Source of the DNA: Lichenihabitans sp033947565
GTDB taxonomy: Bacteria; Pseudomonadota; Alphaproteobacteria; Rhizobiales; Beijerinckiaceae
NCBI RefSeq assembly: GCF_033947565.1
Contig: NZ_JARPVX010000002.1
Coordinates: 62,001-126,000 of the forward strand
Length of the DNA: 64,000 nucleotides
Direction: 5' to 3'
Part shown: positions 43,452 through 54,110 of the stretch, piece by piece
How positions within the stretch are numbered: the first letter of the stretch is position 1
How the letters are laid out: each line of letters begins with the position of its first letter
Notes under the pieces: generated by a model
Database searches by the model: none
What the model saw: the letters and a program-made list of their open reading frames with translations, nothing else
What the model was told of the DNA's origin: nothing
Position numbers and translations under genes: made by a program

Positions 43452-44648
43452 TCAGATCGGCAGTCGGACGGTGGCGACCGCCAGGGCCGCGATGCCTTCC
43501 TCGCGGCCCGTGAAGCCGAGGCGCTCCGAGGTCGTGGCCTTGACGGCCACCCGGTCGATCGCCAAGCCGGTGATGGCCGCAATGCGCTCCCGCATGGCAT
43601 CGCGATGCGGGCCGATCTTCGGCCGCTCGCACACCACCGTAGCGTCGATGTGGGCCACCACGCCCCCGCGCGATGCCACCCGGGCCATGGCGTCCTTCAG
43701 GAAGATGTCCGAGGCCGCGCCTTTCCATTGCGCCTGGCTGGGCGGGAAATGGGCGCCGATGTCGCCGTCGCCGATCGCACCCAGGATGGCGTCCGTGATG
43801 GCGTGCAACACGACATCGGCGTCCGAATGGCCCGACAGCGTCTTGTCGTGCGGGATCTTCAAGCCGCCGAGCCACACGTGATCGCCGTCGACGAAGGCGT
43901 GCACATCGTAGCCCTGGCCCATGCGGATGTCCGGCAGGGAGGTGAGCAGGCGCGTTTCGGCGCGGGAAAAATCGTCGGCGGTGGTAATTTTCGTGTTCTC
44001 CTGTTCACCCTCGAAAACAAACACCTGGTGGCCGGCATATTCGGCCACGGCGGCATCGTCCGTCAGGTCGTGCCGAGCGGCGTGGCTGGCTTTGCGATGG
44101 GCCTTGAGGATCAGGTCGAACGCGAAAGCCTGAGGGGTCTGCACGGCCCGCAGGGCGTTGCGGTCGGGCGTGCCCACGATGGCTCCGGCACCCGTCACCT
44201 GCTTGATGGTGTCGGTCACGAGGCAGCCCGGCACGGCGGCGCCGTGCTGGCGGGCGCTGTCGACGGCGCGTCGGATCAGGCTCGGCGACGAAAAAGGGCG
44301 GGCACCATCGTGGATCAGCACGATGTCCGGCAGCACGCCGTTGCGCTCGGCCAGGGCTTCGAGGCCGGCGTGCACACTCTGCTGCCGCGTTGCGCCGCCA
44401 AAAGCGGGCGCGCTGAGACGCGTGCCGCCAGTTCCGTTCAGAATCGCGGCCGAATGACGATACAGCTCCTCGTCGTCCGGATGGATCACCGGCGTGACGC
44501 TTTCGATGCCCGGATCGGCCAGCATGGCGCGCAAGGTCCGCGTCAGCAGGGGCTCCCCACCGACGAACCGATATTGCTTCGGCAGGCCTTCGCCGGCCCG
44601 TGAACCCCGACCCGCGGCAACAACAAGAATATGAGGAGATCCGGCCAT
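43452..44648 (-). CDS. ispDF: bifunctional IspD/IspF (MEP pathway)
   Basis: A 398-residue fusion. Residues 1-230 are IspD, which makes CDP-methylerythritol (VVAAGRGSRAGEGLPKQYRF, IVLIHDGARPF). Residues 235-398 are IspF, the cyclodiphosphate synthase, with the metal site DVH in MGQGYDVHAF and LSGHSDADVVLHAITDA. Both act in isoprenoid synthesis by the non-mevalonate route. The fused form is typical of alphaproteobacteria. ATG at 44648 has GGGCGGA upstream. Confidence 0.97.
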   Translation of the reverse strand: MAGSPHILVVAAGRGSRAGEGLPKQYRFVGGEPLLTRTLRAMLADPGIESVTPVIHPDDEELYRHSAAILNGTGGTRLSAPAFGGATRQQSVHAGLEALAERNGVLPDIVLIHDGARPFSSPSLIRRAVDSARQHGAAVPGCLVTDTIKQVTGAGAIVGTPDRNALRAVQTPQAFAFDLILKAHRKASHAARHDLTDDAAVAEYAGHQVFVFEGEQENTKITTADDFSRAETRLLTSLPDIRMGQGYDVHAFVDGDHVWLGGLKIPHDKTLSGHSDADVVLHAITDAILGAIGDGDIGAHFPPSQAQWKGAASDIFLKDAMARVASRGGVVAHIDATVVCERPKIGPHRDAMRERIAAITGLAIDRVAVKATTSERLGFTGREEGIAALAVATVRLPI

Positions 44649-44741
44649 TCCGCCCGCTCGATGGACTGCGGGCTTGTGTCTTGTTTTAGCAATGGCGTCA
44701 AACACCGGCTCGAATCATTCCAAATTGTGTGGCTTTCGCTT

Positions 44742-44776
44742 GCTGTGGTGCAGCACTTGACTATTCTCTAGTCAGT
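44742..44776 (+). promoter_or_regulatory. candidate promoter and inverted repeat before dusB-ntrBC
   Basis: TTGCTG (44742-44747) and TATTCT (44764-44769) are 16 bp apart. A perfect 6-bp inverted repeat with 5-nt spacer, TGACTA at 44760-44765 and TAGTCA at 44771-44776, spans the -10 box and could be an operator. About 45 bp separate it from the dusB start. Both are pattern matches only. Confidence 0.35.
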
Positions 44777-44820
44777 CCTGGATCTGCCTGTTTAGCGGGC
44801 AGGAAAGTGGGGACACTTGC

Positions 44821-45897
44821 GTGAGGCATGGAGTATCGGTGCGGCCTGAACCCTGTCTGCAAAGCCCGCCTTCCTCGACGTCGACCGGAACACCTGCCTG
44901 GTTCGTCGGCCCGGTGCCGATCGTGGGGCGAGCCGTCCTGGCACCCATGGCAGGCGTCACGGACCTCGGCATGCGGCGTGTCGCCCAGGCGTTCGGCGCC
45001 GCCTTCACGGTCAGTGAAATGGTGGCGGCCTCCGAGCTCGCCCGTGGCGACCGGGAACACAGGCTGCGGGCTGAAGGGCAGGGCATGCAGCCGCATGCCG
45101 TGCAGATCGCCGGCTGCAGGCCTGCTGACCTCGCGGAGGCGGCGCGGCTCGCGGAAGCCGGCGGAGCCCATTGGGTCGACATCAATATGGGATGCCCGGC
45201 CAAGCGGGTGACGGGCGGCGAGGCCGGCTCGGCCTTGATGCGCGACCTCGTCCAGGCGGTCGCGCTGATCCGCGCCACGGTGGCCGCTGTGTCGATCCCC
45301 GTGACGGTCAAGATGCGGCTCGGCTGGGATGACGGCAGCCGCAACGCCGCGGAGCTGGCGCGCCGGGCCGAGGCCGAGGGCGTCGCTATGGTGACGGTGC
45401 ACGGCCGCACCCGCTGCCAGTTCTACAAGGGTGTTGCCGACTGGGGCGCGGTTCGCCCGGTCGTCGAGACGGTGACGATCCCGGTTGTGGTCAATGGGGA
45501 TTGCACGGGCGTGGATGACGCCCGGCGCATGCTGGCCGTGTCGGGCGCCGCCGCCGTGATGATCGGCCGGGCCGCCGTCGGCCAGCCCTGGCTCGTGGGC
45601 GAGGTGGCGCACGGGCTCGCCACAGGGGCCGAGCGGGCCCCGGTCGAGCCGGACGCAAAGGCGCAGGCGGCCCGGAGCCATTACGAATGGCTGTTGAGCG
45701 CCTTCGGGGTCGAGAAGGGACTGCGCCATGCCCGCAAGCACCTCGCGGGCTACGCCCAGCATGCCGTGCGCGATCCCGCTGCGCGGGATGCGTGGCGTCA
45801 GCGTCTCGTCACCGCGGCGTCGCCCTCGGATGTCTTGTCCACCCTCGATCGCCTGTTCGCCCTCAAAGACGTGCCCGCCTGTGCCGATGTCGCCTAA
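44821..45897 (+). CDS. dusB: tRNA-dihydrouridine synthase B (NifR3)
   Basis: DusB reduces specific uridines in the tRNA D-loop using FMN and NADPH. The 358-residue protein has a TIM barrel with APMAGVTDLGMRRVAQAFG, the active Cys motif NMGCPAKRVTGGEAGSALM, KMRLGWDD and VHGRTRCQFYKG. GTG at 44821 is the best start. As nifR3 it precedes ntrBC in many alphaproteobacteria; the ntrB start overlaps its last 11 bp. Confidence 0.96.
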   Translation: MRHGVSVRPEPCLQSPPSSTSTGTPAWFVGPVPIVGRAVLAPMAGVTDLGMRRVAQAFGAAFTVSEMVAASELARGDREHRLRAEGQGMQPHAVQIAGCRPADLAEAARLAEAGGAHWVDINMGCPAKRVTGGEAGSALMRDLVQAVALIRATVAAVSIPVTVKMRLGWDDGSRNAAELARRAEAEGVAMVTVHGRTRCQFYKGVADWGAVRPVVETVTIPVVVNGDCTGVDDARRMLAVSGAAAVMIGRAAVGQPWLVGEVAHGLATGAERAPVEPDAKAQAARSHYEWLLSAFGVEKGLRHARKHLAGYAQHAVRDPAARDAWRQRLVTAASPSDVLSTLDRLFALKDVPACADVA

Positions 45898-47068
45898 GCC
45901 GCCCGAGATGCCGATGCCGCCAGCCCCCAAGAGCCTGACCCGTCACGCTGCCAGCGTGCTCAACGCCCTGCCGCATGCGGTGATCGGCGTAGATGCCGGG
46001 GGAACCGTGATCGACGCCAATGCGGCGGCCGAAGCCTTCTTCGACATGAGCCAGCCGCACCTCGCCCGCCACAAGCTGGCCGACCTGGTGCCGTTCGGAT
46101 CGCCGCTGCTGGACCTCGTCGAGCAGGTCAAGCTGCGCAATTCGGCCATGAAGGAATATCGAGTCGACCTCGGTACGCCCCGGCTCGGGCCGGACCGGAC
46201 GGTCGACATCCATGTGGCGCCGATGGGCGACGACACCGACGCCGTGGTGATCGTGCTGCAGGAACGGACAATTGCTGAAAAAATGGACAGGCAATTGACG
46301 CACAGAGGGGCGGCCCGCTCAGTTTCTGCGCTGGCCGCCATGCTGGCCCATGAGATCAAGAACCCGCTCTCCGGCATCCGGGGGGCGGCGCAATTGCTCG
46401 AAACCGCGGTCGGGGACGAGGACCGCAACCTGACACGGCTGATCTGCGACGAGACCGACCGCATCGTGAAGCTCGTCGATCGCATGGAAGCCTTTACGGA
46501 TCACCGCCCCATCGAGCGCGAAAGCGTCAACATCCATGCGGTGCTGGATCATGTGAAACGCGTCGCGCAGGCGGGGTTCGCCCGCCACGTGCGGTTCGAG
46601 GAGCGTTACGACCCTTCGCTGCCGCATATCCATGGCAATCGCGACCAGCTCGTCCAGGTGTTCCTCAACCTCGTCAAGAATGCCGCGGAGGCGCTCGGGC
46701 CCGATACGGTGGATGGCGAGATCGAACTGTCGACGGCCTTCCGGCCTGGGGTGCGACTTCGCACGCCGGGGTCGCGCACGCCGGTCAGCCTGCCGCTCGA
46801 GTTCTGCGTGCGGGACAACGGCCGCGGCGTGCCGGAGGACATCCGCGGGCACCTGTTCGATGCCTTCGTGACCACCAAGGCTTCGGGAACTGGCCTTGGA
46901 CTTGCACTGGTGGCCAAGATCATCGGCGACCACGGCGGCATCATCGAATGCGAATCGCATCCGCACCGGACCACGTTTCGCATCCTGATGCCGATGTATG
47001 CGGCGCGTGATGGGCGGAGCGACGCCGACGCGAAGCTCGACCGCCCCGAGGTCCAGAAAGGTCTTTGA
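45887..47068 (+). CDS. ntrB: nitrogen regulation sensor histidine kinase NtrB
   Basis: NtrB phosphorylates NtrC when nitrogen is scarce, under control of PII proteins. The 393-residue cytoplasmic protein has a PAS domain (about 25-130), the H-box AMLAHEIKNPLSGIRGAAQ near residue 145-165 with the phosphorylated His, an N-box region NLVKNAAEALG and ATP-lid motifs DNGRGVPED and GTGLGLALVAKI. Start ATG at 45887 lies within dusB. ntrC begins immediately after the stop. Confidence 0.96.
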   Translation: MSPKPPEMPMPPAPKSLTRHAASVLNALPHAVIGVDAGGTVIDANAAAEAFFDMSQPHLARHKLADLVPFGSPLLDLVEQVKLRNSAMKEYRVDLGTPRLGPDRTVDIHVAPMGDDTDAVVIVLQERTIAEKMDRQLTHRGAARSVSALAAMLAHEIKNPLSGIRGAAQLLETAVGDEDRNLTRLICDETDRIVKLVDRMEAFTDHRPIERESVNIHAVLDHVKRVAQAGFARHVRFEERYDPSLPHIHGNRDQLVQVFLNLVKNAAEALGPDTVDGEIELSTAFRPGVRLRTPGSRTPVSLPLEFCVRDNGRGVPEDIRGHLFDAFVTTKASGTGLGLALVAKIIGDHGGIIECESHPHRTTFRILMPMYAARDGRSDADAKLDRPEVQKGL

Positions 47069-48547
<1,479 letters not shown>

Positions 48548-48700
48548 GCCGTCGCCTTCATCTGGCCAGCCAGCCTGGGATGGAGGCGCCCTGAAATCGT
48601 CGCAATCCGGCAACACTGACACCCAAATGCAACGCTACTGCTTCGGGGCACGCTCCTCGACGGTGTGCGCCTTCGTTTGATGCCAGTGTCTGGAGCTTGG

Positions 48701-50944
48701 ATGTCAGCCACCGACACGACCGCCTCGCCCCGCGCGAGACGGTTCGCCCCGCGCATGGGGCCCGTGATCGTCGCGTTGGCGCTGGTCCTCGCTTTGGCGT
48801 CGTTTGCCGTCTTCACGGGTTATACGCCCATCGCCCCGACGGACGCGGTGGTGCTGGACGTGTTTGCCGCAAACGCGCTGATCGTCGTCGTTCTGCTGAT
48901 CCTGGTCGGCGTCGAGACGCTCCGCATCGTGGCGTCCTGGCGCGCCCGCGTCGCCGGGGCCCGGCTGCACCTCTATATCATCGGGTTGTTCTCCATCATC
49001 GCGGCGGTGCCGGCCATCATCATGGCCGTGGTCGGTTCTGTGACGCTGGAGCGGGGGCTTTACCCCGCCTTCATGCAGGACGTGCGCGGCTTCATCTCGC
49101 ACACGGCCGATGCCGCGCGCCTTTACCGGGAAACGCAGTGCCATTCGCTGCTGCGGGAAGCCGACCTGACGGCCTCTGATCTCGATCGCGCCAAAGTGGG
49201 CGTCACCGACCGGAGCTTCTTCCAAAACTATTTCGCGTCCCGGGTGCATTTCCTCGGCTTCACCACGGCCGTGATGATGAAGAGCGACGGCAGCATCACG
49301 GCGCAGGTCGATACCGGCCTCCCCGCCCAGATCGTTCCGCCGAGCGCGACCGATTTCGACGACGCCAAGAAGCACGAGCCGGTCTGCTTCGTGCTCGATG
49401 AGGGCAAGACCTTCGTGGCCCTGCGGGTGCTGCCGTCCTTCGACGACACCTATCTTTATCTCGGTCGGCCGGTCGACCCCTTCGCGATCGAGTTCGACCA
49501 GCAGGCCCAGAACATCATCGGTCTTTACGACGCCTTCGACCAGCACAGGCGATCCATTCAATTCGCCTTCATCAGCATGTTCGGCTTGCTGGCCCTAATC
49601 ATGTTGTTGTCGGCGATCTGGCTTGGCCTGTCCTTCGCCAACACGCTCGCGGCACCGATCCGTCGACTGATCCGCGCCACCGATCAGGTGTCGTCCGGTA
49701 ACCTCTACGTCCAGGTGCCCATCCGCCGTGCCGAAGGCGATCTCGCCCACCTCGGCGAAACCTTCAACAACATGACCTCCGAGCTTCGTCATCATCAGAA
49801 CCGCCTCATCGAGGCGAGCCGCGTGCTCGACGAACGCCGTATGTTCACCGAGGCGGTGCTGTCCGGCGTTCCAGCCGCGGTGATCGGCGTTTCGGCCGAC
49901 GACGCCATCACGGTCCTGAACCCATTCGCGCGCAAGTTGCTGGCCCTCGACGAGGCCGAGGACGATGCGGTCGGCCAGCCTTTCGCAGACAAGTTCCCGG
50001 AGCTTGCCCCGATGATCGTGGACGCCAAGGCTGCGCGACACCGCATGTACCAGGCGCAGGTGACGCTGGTGCGCAGCGGCCGTGAGCGGAACTTTAACGT
50101 GCGTGTGACGGCTGAAGCGTCGGGCCGCTCGAACCAGAGCTATGTGGTGACGCTCGACGACATCACCGACCTCGTTTCCGCGCAGCGCACGTCGGCCTGG
50201 GCCGATGTGGCGCGCCGCATCGCGCATGAGATCAAGAACCCCCTGACGCCGATCCAGTTGTCGGCGGAGCGCTTGAAGCGGCGCTACGGGCGCGTCATCA
50301 CCGAAGGGCGCGACGTGTTCGACCAATGCACCGACACGATCATCCGGCAGGTCGACGACATCAAACGCATGGTCGATGAGTTCTCGTCCTTCGCACGCAT
50401 GCCGAAGGCGACGCTGGACGAGGACGACCTCACCAAGTGCGTCCAACAGGTGTTGTTCCTGATGCGGGTCGGCCACCCCGACCTGAGCTTTGAGGCCGAG
50501 GTGCCGGACGAGCCTGTGCGGGCACGGTTCGATCGCAGACTATTGACCCAGGCGCTGACCAACATCGTCAAGAATGCCACGGAAGGGATCGCGGCCGCCG
50601 ATCCGGCCCTGTCCCGGCCGGCCATCGTGACCGTGGCATTGAAGCTTGAGGATGGCACGGTGACGATCGATGTCGACGACACCGGCAAGGGTTTCCCGAC
50701 CGAGAACCGACAACGGCTGCTCGAGCCCTATATGACGACGCGAGCGGAGGGGACGGGCCTCGGCCTGCCGATCGTGGCCAAGATCCTCGAGGACCATGGC
50801 GGCGGCCTTGATCTGTTGGACAACGATCGGACCGGCCCTGCCGGTGGCGGCGCCCGGGTCCGATTGTTCTGGCCCGCCCGCGGACCGGGCAAGATCCAGC
50901 CGACAGCCGCAGAAGCGGCCGAACCGATGATGAAGAAGGCGTGA
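48701..50944 (+). CDS. ntrY: membrane sensor histidine kinase NtrY
   Basis: NtrY senses an unresolved envelope, redox or nitrogen signal and phosphorylates NtrX. The 747-residue protein has about four N-terminal membrane helices with a periplasmic loop, a HAMP domain near 320-375 (ANTLAAPIRRLIRATDQV), a PAS domain, H-box RRIAHEIKNPLTPIQLSAER and ATPase motifs NIVKNATEGI, DDTGKGFPTENR and GTGLGLPIVAKIL. ATG at 48701 has GGAG 6 bp upstream. ntrX follows 6 bp later. Confidence 0.95.
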   Translation: MSATDTTASPRARRFAPRMGPVIVALALVLALASFAVFTGYTPIAPTDAVVLDVFAANALIVVVLLILVGVETLRIVASWRARVAGARLHLYIIGLFSIIAAVPAIIMAVVGSVTLERGLYPAFMQDVRGFISHTADAARLYRETQCHSLLREADLTASDLDRAKVGVTDRSFFQNYFASRVHFLGFTTAVMMKSDGSITAQVDTGLPAQIVPPSATDFDDAKKHEPVCFVLDEGKTFVALRVLPSFDDTYLYLGRPVDPFAIEFDQQAQNIIGLYDAFDQHRRSIQFAFISMFGLLALIMLLSAIWLGLSFANTLAAPIRRLIRATDQVSSGNLYVQVPIRRAEGDLAHLGETFNNMTSELRHHQNRLIEASRVLDERRMFTEAVLSGVPAAVIGVSADDAITVLNPFARKLLALDEAEDDAVGQPFADKFPELAPMIVDAKAARHRMYQAQVTLVRSGRERNFNVRVTAEASGRSNQSYVVTLDDITDLVSAQRTSAWADVARRIAHEIKNPLTPIQLSAERLKRRYGRVITEGRDVFDQCTDTIIRQVDDIKRMVDEFSSFARMPKATLDEDDLTKCVQQVLFLMRVGHPDLSFEAEVPDEPVRARFDRRLLTQALTNIVKNATEGIAAADPALSRPAIVTVALKLEDGTVTIDVDDTGKGFPTENRQRLLEPYMTTRAEGTGLGLPIVAKILEDHGGGLDLLDNDRTGPAGGGARVRLFWPARGPGKIQPTAAEAAEPMMKKA

Positions 50945-50950
50945 CCTGAC

Positions 50951-52318
50951 ATGGCGACCGACATCCTCATTATTGACGACGAGACCGACATCCGGGAACT
51001 CGTGGCCGGCATCCTGTCGGACGAAGGCCACGGCACGCGCACGGCCAAGAGTTCCGACGAAGCGATGGCGATGATCGGCGCGCGGCGGCCGCACCTGGTG
51101 TTCCTCGACATCTGGCTGCAGGGATCGCGCCTCGACGGGCTGCAGCTACTCGAAATCATCAAGGAACAGCATCCGACCTTGCCGGTGGTGATGATCTCCG
51201 GGCACGGCAACATCGAAACCGCGGTGTCGGCGATCAAGATTGGCGCCTATGACTTCATCGAGAAGCCGTTCAAGGCCGACCGGCTGGTGCTGGTGGCTGA
51301 CCGGGCGCTCGAAACCTCGCGCTTGAAGCGCGAGATCACCAACCTCAAAGTCCGCTCGCATACGCCGAACCGCATCGTCGGCAAGTCGAGCGCCGTGAAC
51401 CAGCTGCGTCAGACGGTGGAGCGTGTCGCACCGGCCAATTCCCGCCTGATGATCACCGGCGCGCCGGGATCCGGCAAGGAACTTGCGGCCCGGATGATCC
51501 ACGACTCATCGGCGCGCGCCTCTTCGCCTTTCGTTGTCATCAATGCCGCCAACATCACGCCCGAGATGATGGAGGTCGAGCTTTTCGGCACCGAGGGTGG
51601 GGAAGGCCACAGCCGCAAAGTCGGTGCGCTTGAGGAGGCGCATGGCGGCTCCTTGTACATCGACGAGGTGGCCGACATGCCGAAGGAAACGCAGGGCAAA
51701 ATCTTGCGCGTCCTGGTCGACCAGAACTTCCTGCGGGTCGGCGGCAGCACCCGCGTGCATGTCGACGTCCGCATCATGTCATCGACGAGCCGAGACCTGG
51801 CCCAGGGGATCGCGGCCGGCACCTTCCGCGAAGACCTGTTCCACCGTCTGTCGGTGGTTCCGATCCGGGTGCCGTCCTTGTCCGAGCGCCGCGAAGACAT
51901 CGGCGAACTGATCACGTTCTTCATGGATCAGATCGCCGTCAACAGCGGCCTGACCAAGCGGCGCATCGCGCCCGACGCCATGGCGGTGCTTCAGTCGCAC
52001 GACTGGCCGGGCAACATCCGGCAGCTCCGCAATAATGTCGAGCGGCTGATGATTCTTGCCACCGGCGACGCAGAGGCCGAGGTGACGGCCGATATGCTGC
52101 CGTCCGAGGTCGGAGCCCTTGTGCCCTCGACGCCGAATGGGGCAGGGGGCGAGCGCCTGATGAGCCTTCCGCTGCGCGATGCGCGGGAAGCCTTCGAGCG
52201 GGAATATCTGGTGGCCCAGATCAGCCGTTTCGGCGGCAACATCTCACGCACGGCCGAGTTCATCGGGATGGAGCGGTCGGCGTTGCATCGCAAGTTGAAG
52301 TCATTGGGAATCGATTGA
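50951..52318 (+). CDS. ntrX: response regulator NtrX
   Basis: A 455-residue partner of NtrY. It has a receiver domain (DIWLQGSRLDGLQLLEIIK), an AAA+-like domain with Walker A GAPGSGKE and IDEVADMPKETQGKILR, and a C-terminal Fis helix-turn-helix (RTAEFIGMERSALHRKLKSL). The GAFTGA sigma-54 contact loop of NtrC is missing: the segment reads GTEGGEGHSRKVGALEEA. Like other alphaproteobacterial NtrX proteins it is therefore likely a sigma-54-independent regulator. Confidence 0.95.
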   Translation: MATDILIIDDETDIRELVAGILSDEGHGTRTAKSSDEAMAMIGARRPHLVFLDIWLQGSRLDGLQLLEIIKEQHPTLPVVMISGHGNIETAVSAIKIGAYDFIEKPFKADRLVLVADRALETSRLKREITNLKVRSHTPNRIVGKSSAVNQLRQTVERVAPANSRLMITGAPGSGKELAARMIHDSSARASSPFVVINAANITPEMMEVELFGTEGGEGHSRKVGALEEAHGGSLYIDEVADMPKETQGKILRVLVDQNFLRVGGSTRVHVDVRIMSSTSRDLAQGIAAGTFREDLFHRLSVVPIRVPSLSERREDIGELITFFMDQIAVNSGLTKRRIAPDAMAVLQSHDWPGNIRQLRNNVERLMILATGDAEAEVTADMLPSEVGALVPSTPNGAGGERLMSLPLRDAREAFEREYLVAQISRFGGNISRTAEFIGMERSALHRKLKSLGID

Positions 52319-52355
52319 TCTTACGGTCGAACCGGCAGGCGAGGGGCCCGGGACG

Positions 52356-52372
52356 GGGGTGTTCAAAACCCC
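52356..52372 (+). terminator. hairpin between ntrX and hfq
   Basis: A 5-bp stem (GGGGT at 52356-52360, ACCCC at 52368-52372) with a 7-nt loop lies 38 bp after the ntrX stop. It may attenuate transcription into hfq; no clear T-run follows. Confidence 0.35.
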
Positions 52373-52432
52373 GGTGCTTCAATAAAGTGACAGGGTCGAG
52401 CCTCTCGATGCGACCTCAAGGACAAGAACAAC

Positions 52433-52693
52433 ATGGCTGCTGAACGCGCGCAGAACCTTCAGGACACCTTCCTCAATCACGTTCGGAAGAACAAAGTCCC
52501 GCTCACCATCTTCCTGGTCAATGGCGTCAAGCTGCAGGGCGTGGTGACATGGTTCGACAATTTCTGCGTGCTGCTGCGTCGCGATGGCCATGCCCAGCTG
52601 GTCTACAAGCACGCGATCTCGACCGTGATGCCCGGCCATCCCATTCAGATGTTTGAGGCCGCCGAGGATGTGACGCAAGGCGACAAGGCTTGA
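52433..52693 (+). CDS. hfq: RNA chaperone Hfq
   Basis: Hfq hexamers pair small RNAs with mRNAs. The 86-residue protein has the Sm1 motif (NLQDTFLNHVRKNKVPLTIF, GVKLQGVVTWFDNFCVLL) and the Sm2 motif YKHAISTVMP. Length is typical of alphaproteobacteria with a short C-terminal tail. An AAGGA sequence lies upstream of the ATG. hflX follows 22 bp later. Confidence 0.98.
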   Translation: MAAERAQNLQDTFLNHVRKNKVPLTIFLVNGVKLQGVVTWFDNFCVLLRRDGHAQLVYKHAISTVMPGHPIQMFEAAEDVTQGDKA

Positions 52694-52715
52694 TGAGCCG
52701 TCAGCGGTCACACGC

Positions 52716-54110
52716 GTGAGCGACCACGGGCTCGTCCACTTCCTCGATGCGGAGCGCGCTGCGGCCGAGGCCACGCGGGCGCTCGTTATAGGACCGTACC
52801 TGAACGAGCGGCGTCGAAGCGCCGAGGCGGGACGGTTGTCGTCCGAGCGATCCACCAAGGCACGGATCGAGGAAGCGGTCGGCTTGGCGCGTGCCATCGA
52901 ACTCGATGTCGTCGAGGGCAGGGTGGTGATGTTGTCCGACATCCGGCCGGCCACCTTCCTCGGCACCGGCAAGGTCGAAGAGCTGGCGCAGGACGTGAAG
53001 GCCCAGGACGTGTCCTTGGTGATCATGGATTGCGCCTTGTCGCCCGTGCAGCAGCGCAATCTCGAGCAGGCCTTCGGATGCAAGCTGATCGACCGGACGG
53101 GGCTCATCCTCGAAATCTTCGGCCGGCGCGCCCGGACGCGTGAGGGCGCGCTGCAAGTCGAGCTTGCGCACCTCGAATATCAGAAATCGCGCCTTGTCCG
53201 CTCATGGACCCATCTGGAACGACAGCGCGGCGGCTTCGGGTTCCTGGGTGGTCCCGGTGAAACGCAGATCGAGACGGATCGCCGGCTGATTCAGGACCGC
53301 ATCGGCCGTATCGAGCGCGATCTCGACCATGTGCGTCGCACCCGCTCCATCAACCGCAAACGCCGTGACGACGTTCCGTTCCCGGTGGTGGCGCTCGTGG
53401 GCTACACCAATGCCGGAAAGTCGACGCTGTTCAACCGGCTCACCCAGGCCAGCGTGTTGGCCGACGACATGCTGTTCGCCACGCTCGATCCGACCGTGCG
53501 CCTGCTTGAGCTTCCCCATCGGAGCAAGGTGGCCTTGTCGGACACGGTGGGATTCATCTCCGACCTGCCGACCACGTTGATCTCCGCCTTTCGGGCAACG
53601 CTGGAAGAGGTGGTCTCGGCCGACATCGTGCTGCACGTTCGCGACATCTCGCACCCCGATACGAAGGCGCAGAGCGACGACGTGGCCGGCATCCTGGAGG
53701 AGCTCGGCATCAACCCGACCGATCATGGACGGGTCATCGAGGTCTGGAACAAGCTCGATCTGCTCGACGAGGAGCAACGTGCCGACAAGGCGGCGGTGCT
53801 GGCCGGGCATCAGTCGATCGATCAGGCTGTTCTGGTGTCGGGCCTGAGCGGGGAGGGGTGCGAGGCGCTTCTCGAGCGCATCGAACGGCATCTGTCGACC
53901 GACAGGGTCACCTTCGACCTGACGCTCGATTCCGCAGACGGCCCCGCCCTGCACTGGGTGTACGAGCATGGCGAAGTGCTGGACCGCGTCGATGCAGAGT
54001 CGCAGATCCAGGTCAGGGTGCGGGTTCACAACCAGCGGGTCGATCGGCTGAAGCATCGATTCCCGCTGGCGCGGCCGATCGATGTCACAGAGGCCGCGCC
54101 GGAAGCTTAA
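52716..54110 (+). CDS. hflX: ribosome-associated GTPase HflX
   Basis: HflX splits or rescues stalled ribosomes and hydrolyses GTP. The 464-residue protein has an N-terminal HflX domain (FLGTGKVEELAQDVKAQDV), linker GGPGETQIETDRRLI and a G domain with G1 VGYTNAGKST, G3 DTVGFISDLP and NKLD. Start is GTG at 52716. The stop overlaps the convergent mazG stop by 2-3 bp, so both genes end in the same few bases without a terminator. Confidence 0.96.
   Translation: MSDHGLVHFLDAERAAAEATRALVIGPYLNERRRSAEAGRLSSERSTKARIEEAVGLARAIELDVVEGRVVMLSDIRPATFLGTGKVEELAQDVKAQDVSLVIMDCALSPVQQRNLEQAFGCKLIDRTGLILEIFGRRARTREGALQVELAHLEYQKSRLVRSWTHLERQRGGFGFLGGPGETQIETDRRLIQDRIGRIERDLDHVRRTRSINRKRRDDVPFPVVALVGYTNAGKSTLFNRLTQASVLADDMLFATLDPTVRLLELPHRSKVALSDTVGFISDLPTTLISAFRATLEEVVSADIVLHVRDISHPDTKAQSDDVAGILEELGINPTDHGRVIEVWNKLDLLDEEQRADKAAVLAGHQSIDQAVLVSGLSGEGCEALLERIERHLSTDRVTFDLTLDSADGPALHWVYEHGEVLDRVDAESQIQVRVRVHNQRVDRLKHRFPLARPIDVTEAAPEA

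Noticed and set aside
44732..44746. Sigma-54-like sequence TGGC-N6-TTGCT before dusB
   Set aside because: The GG and GC dinucleotides are 9 rather than 10 bp apart, and sigma-54 is strict about this spacing.
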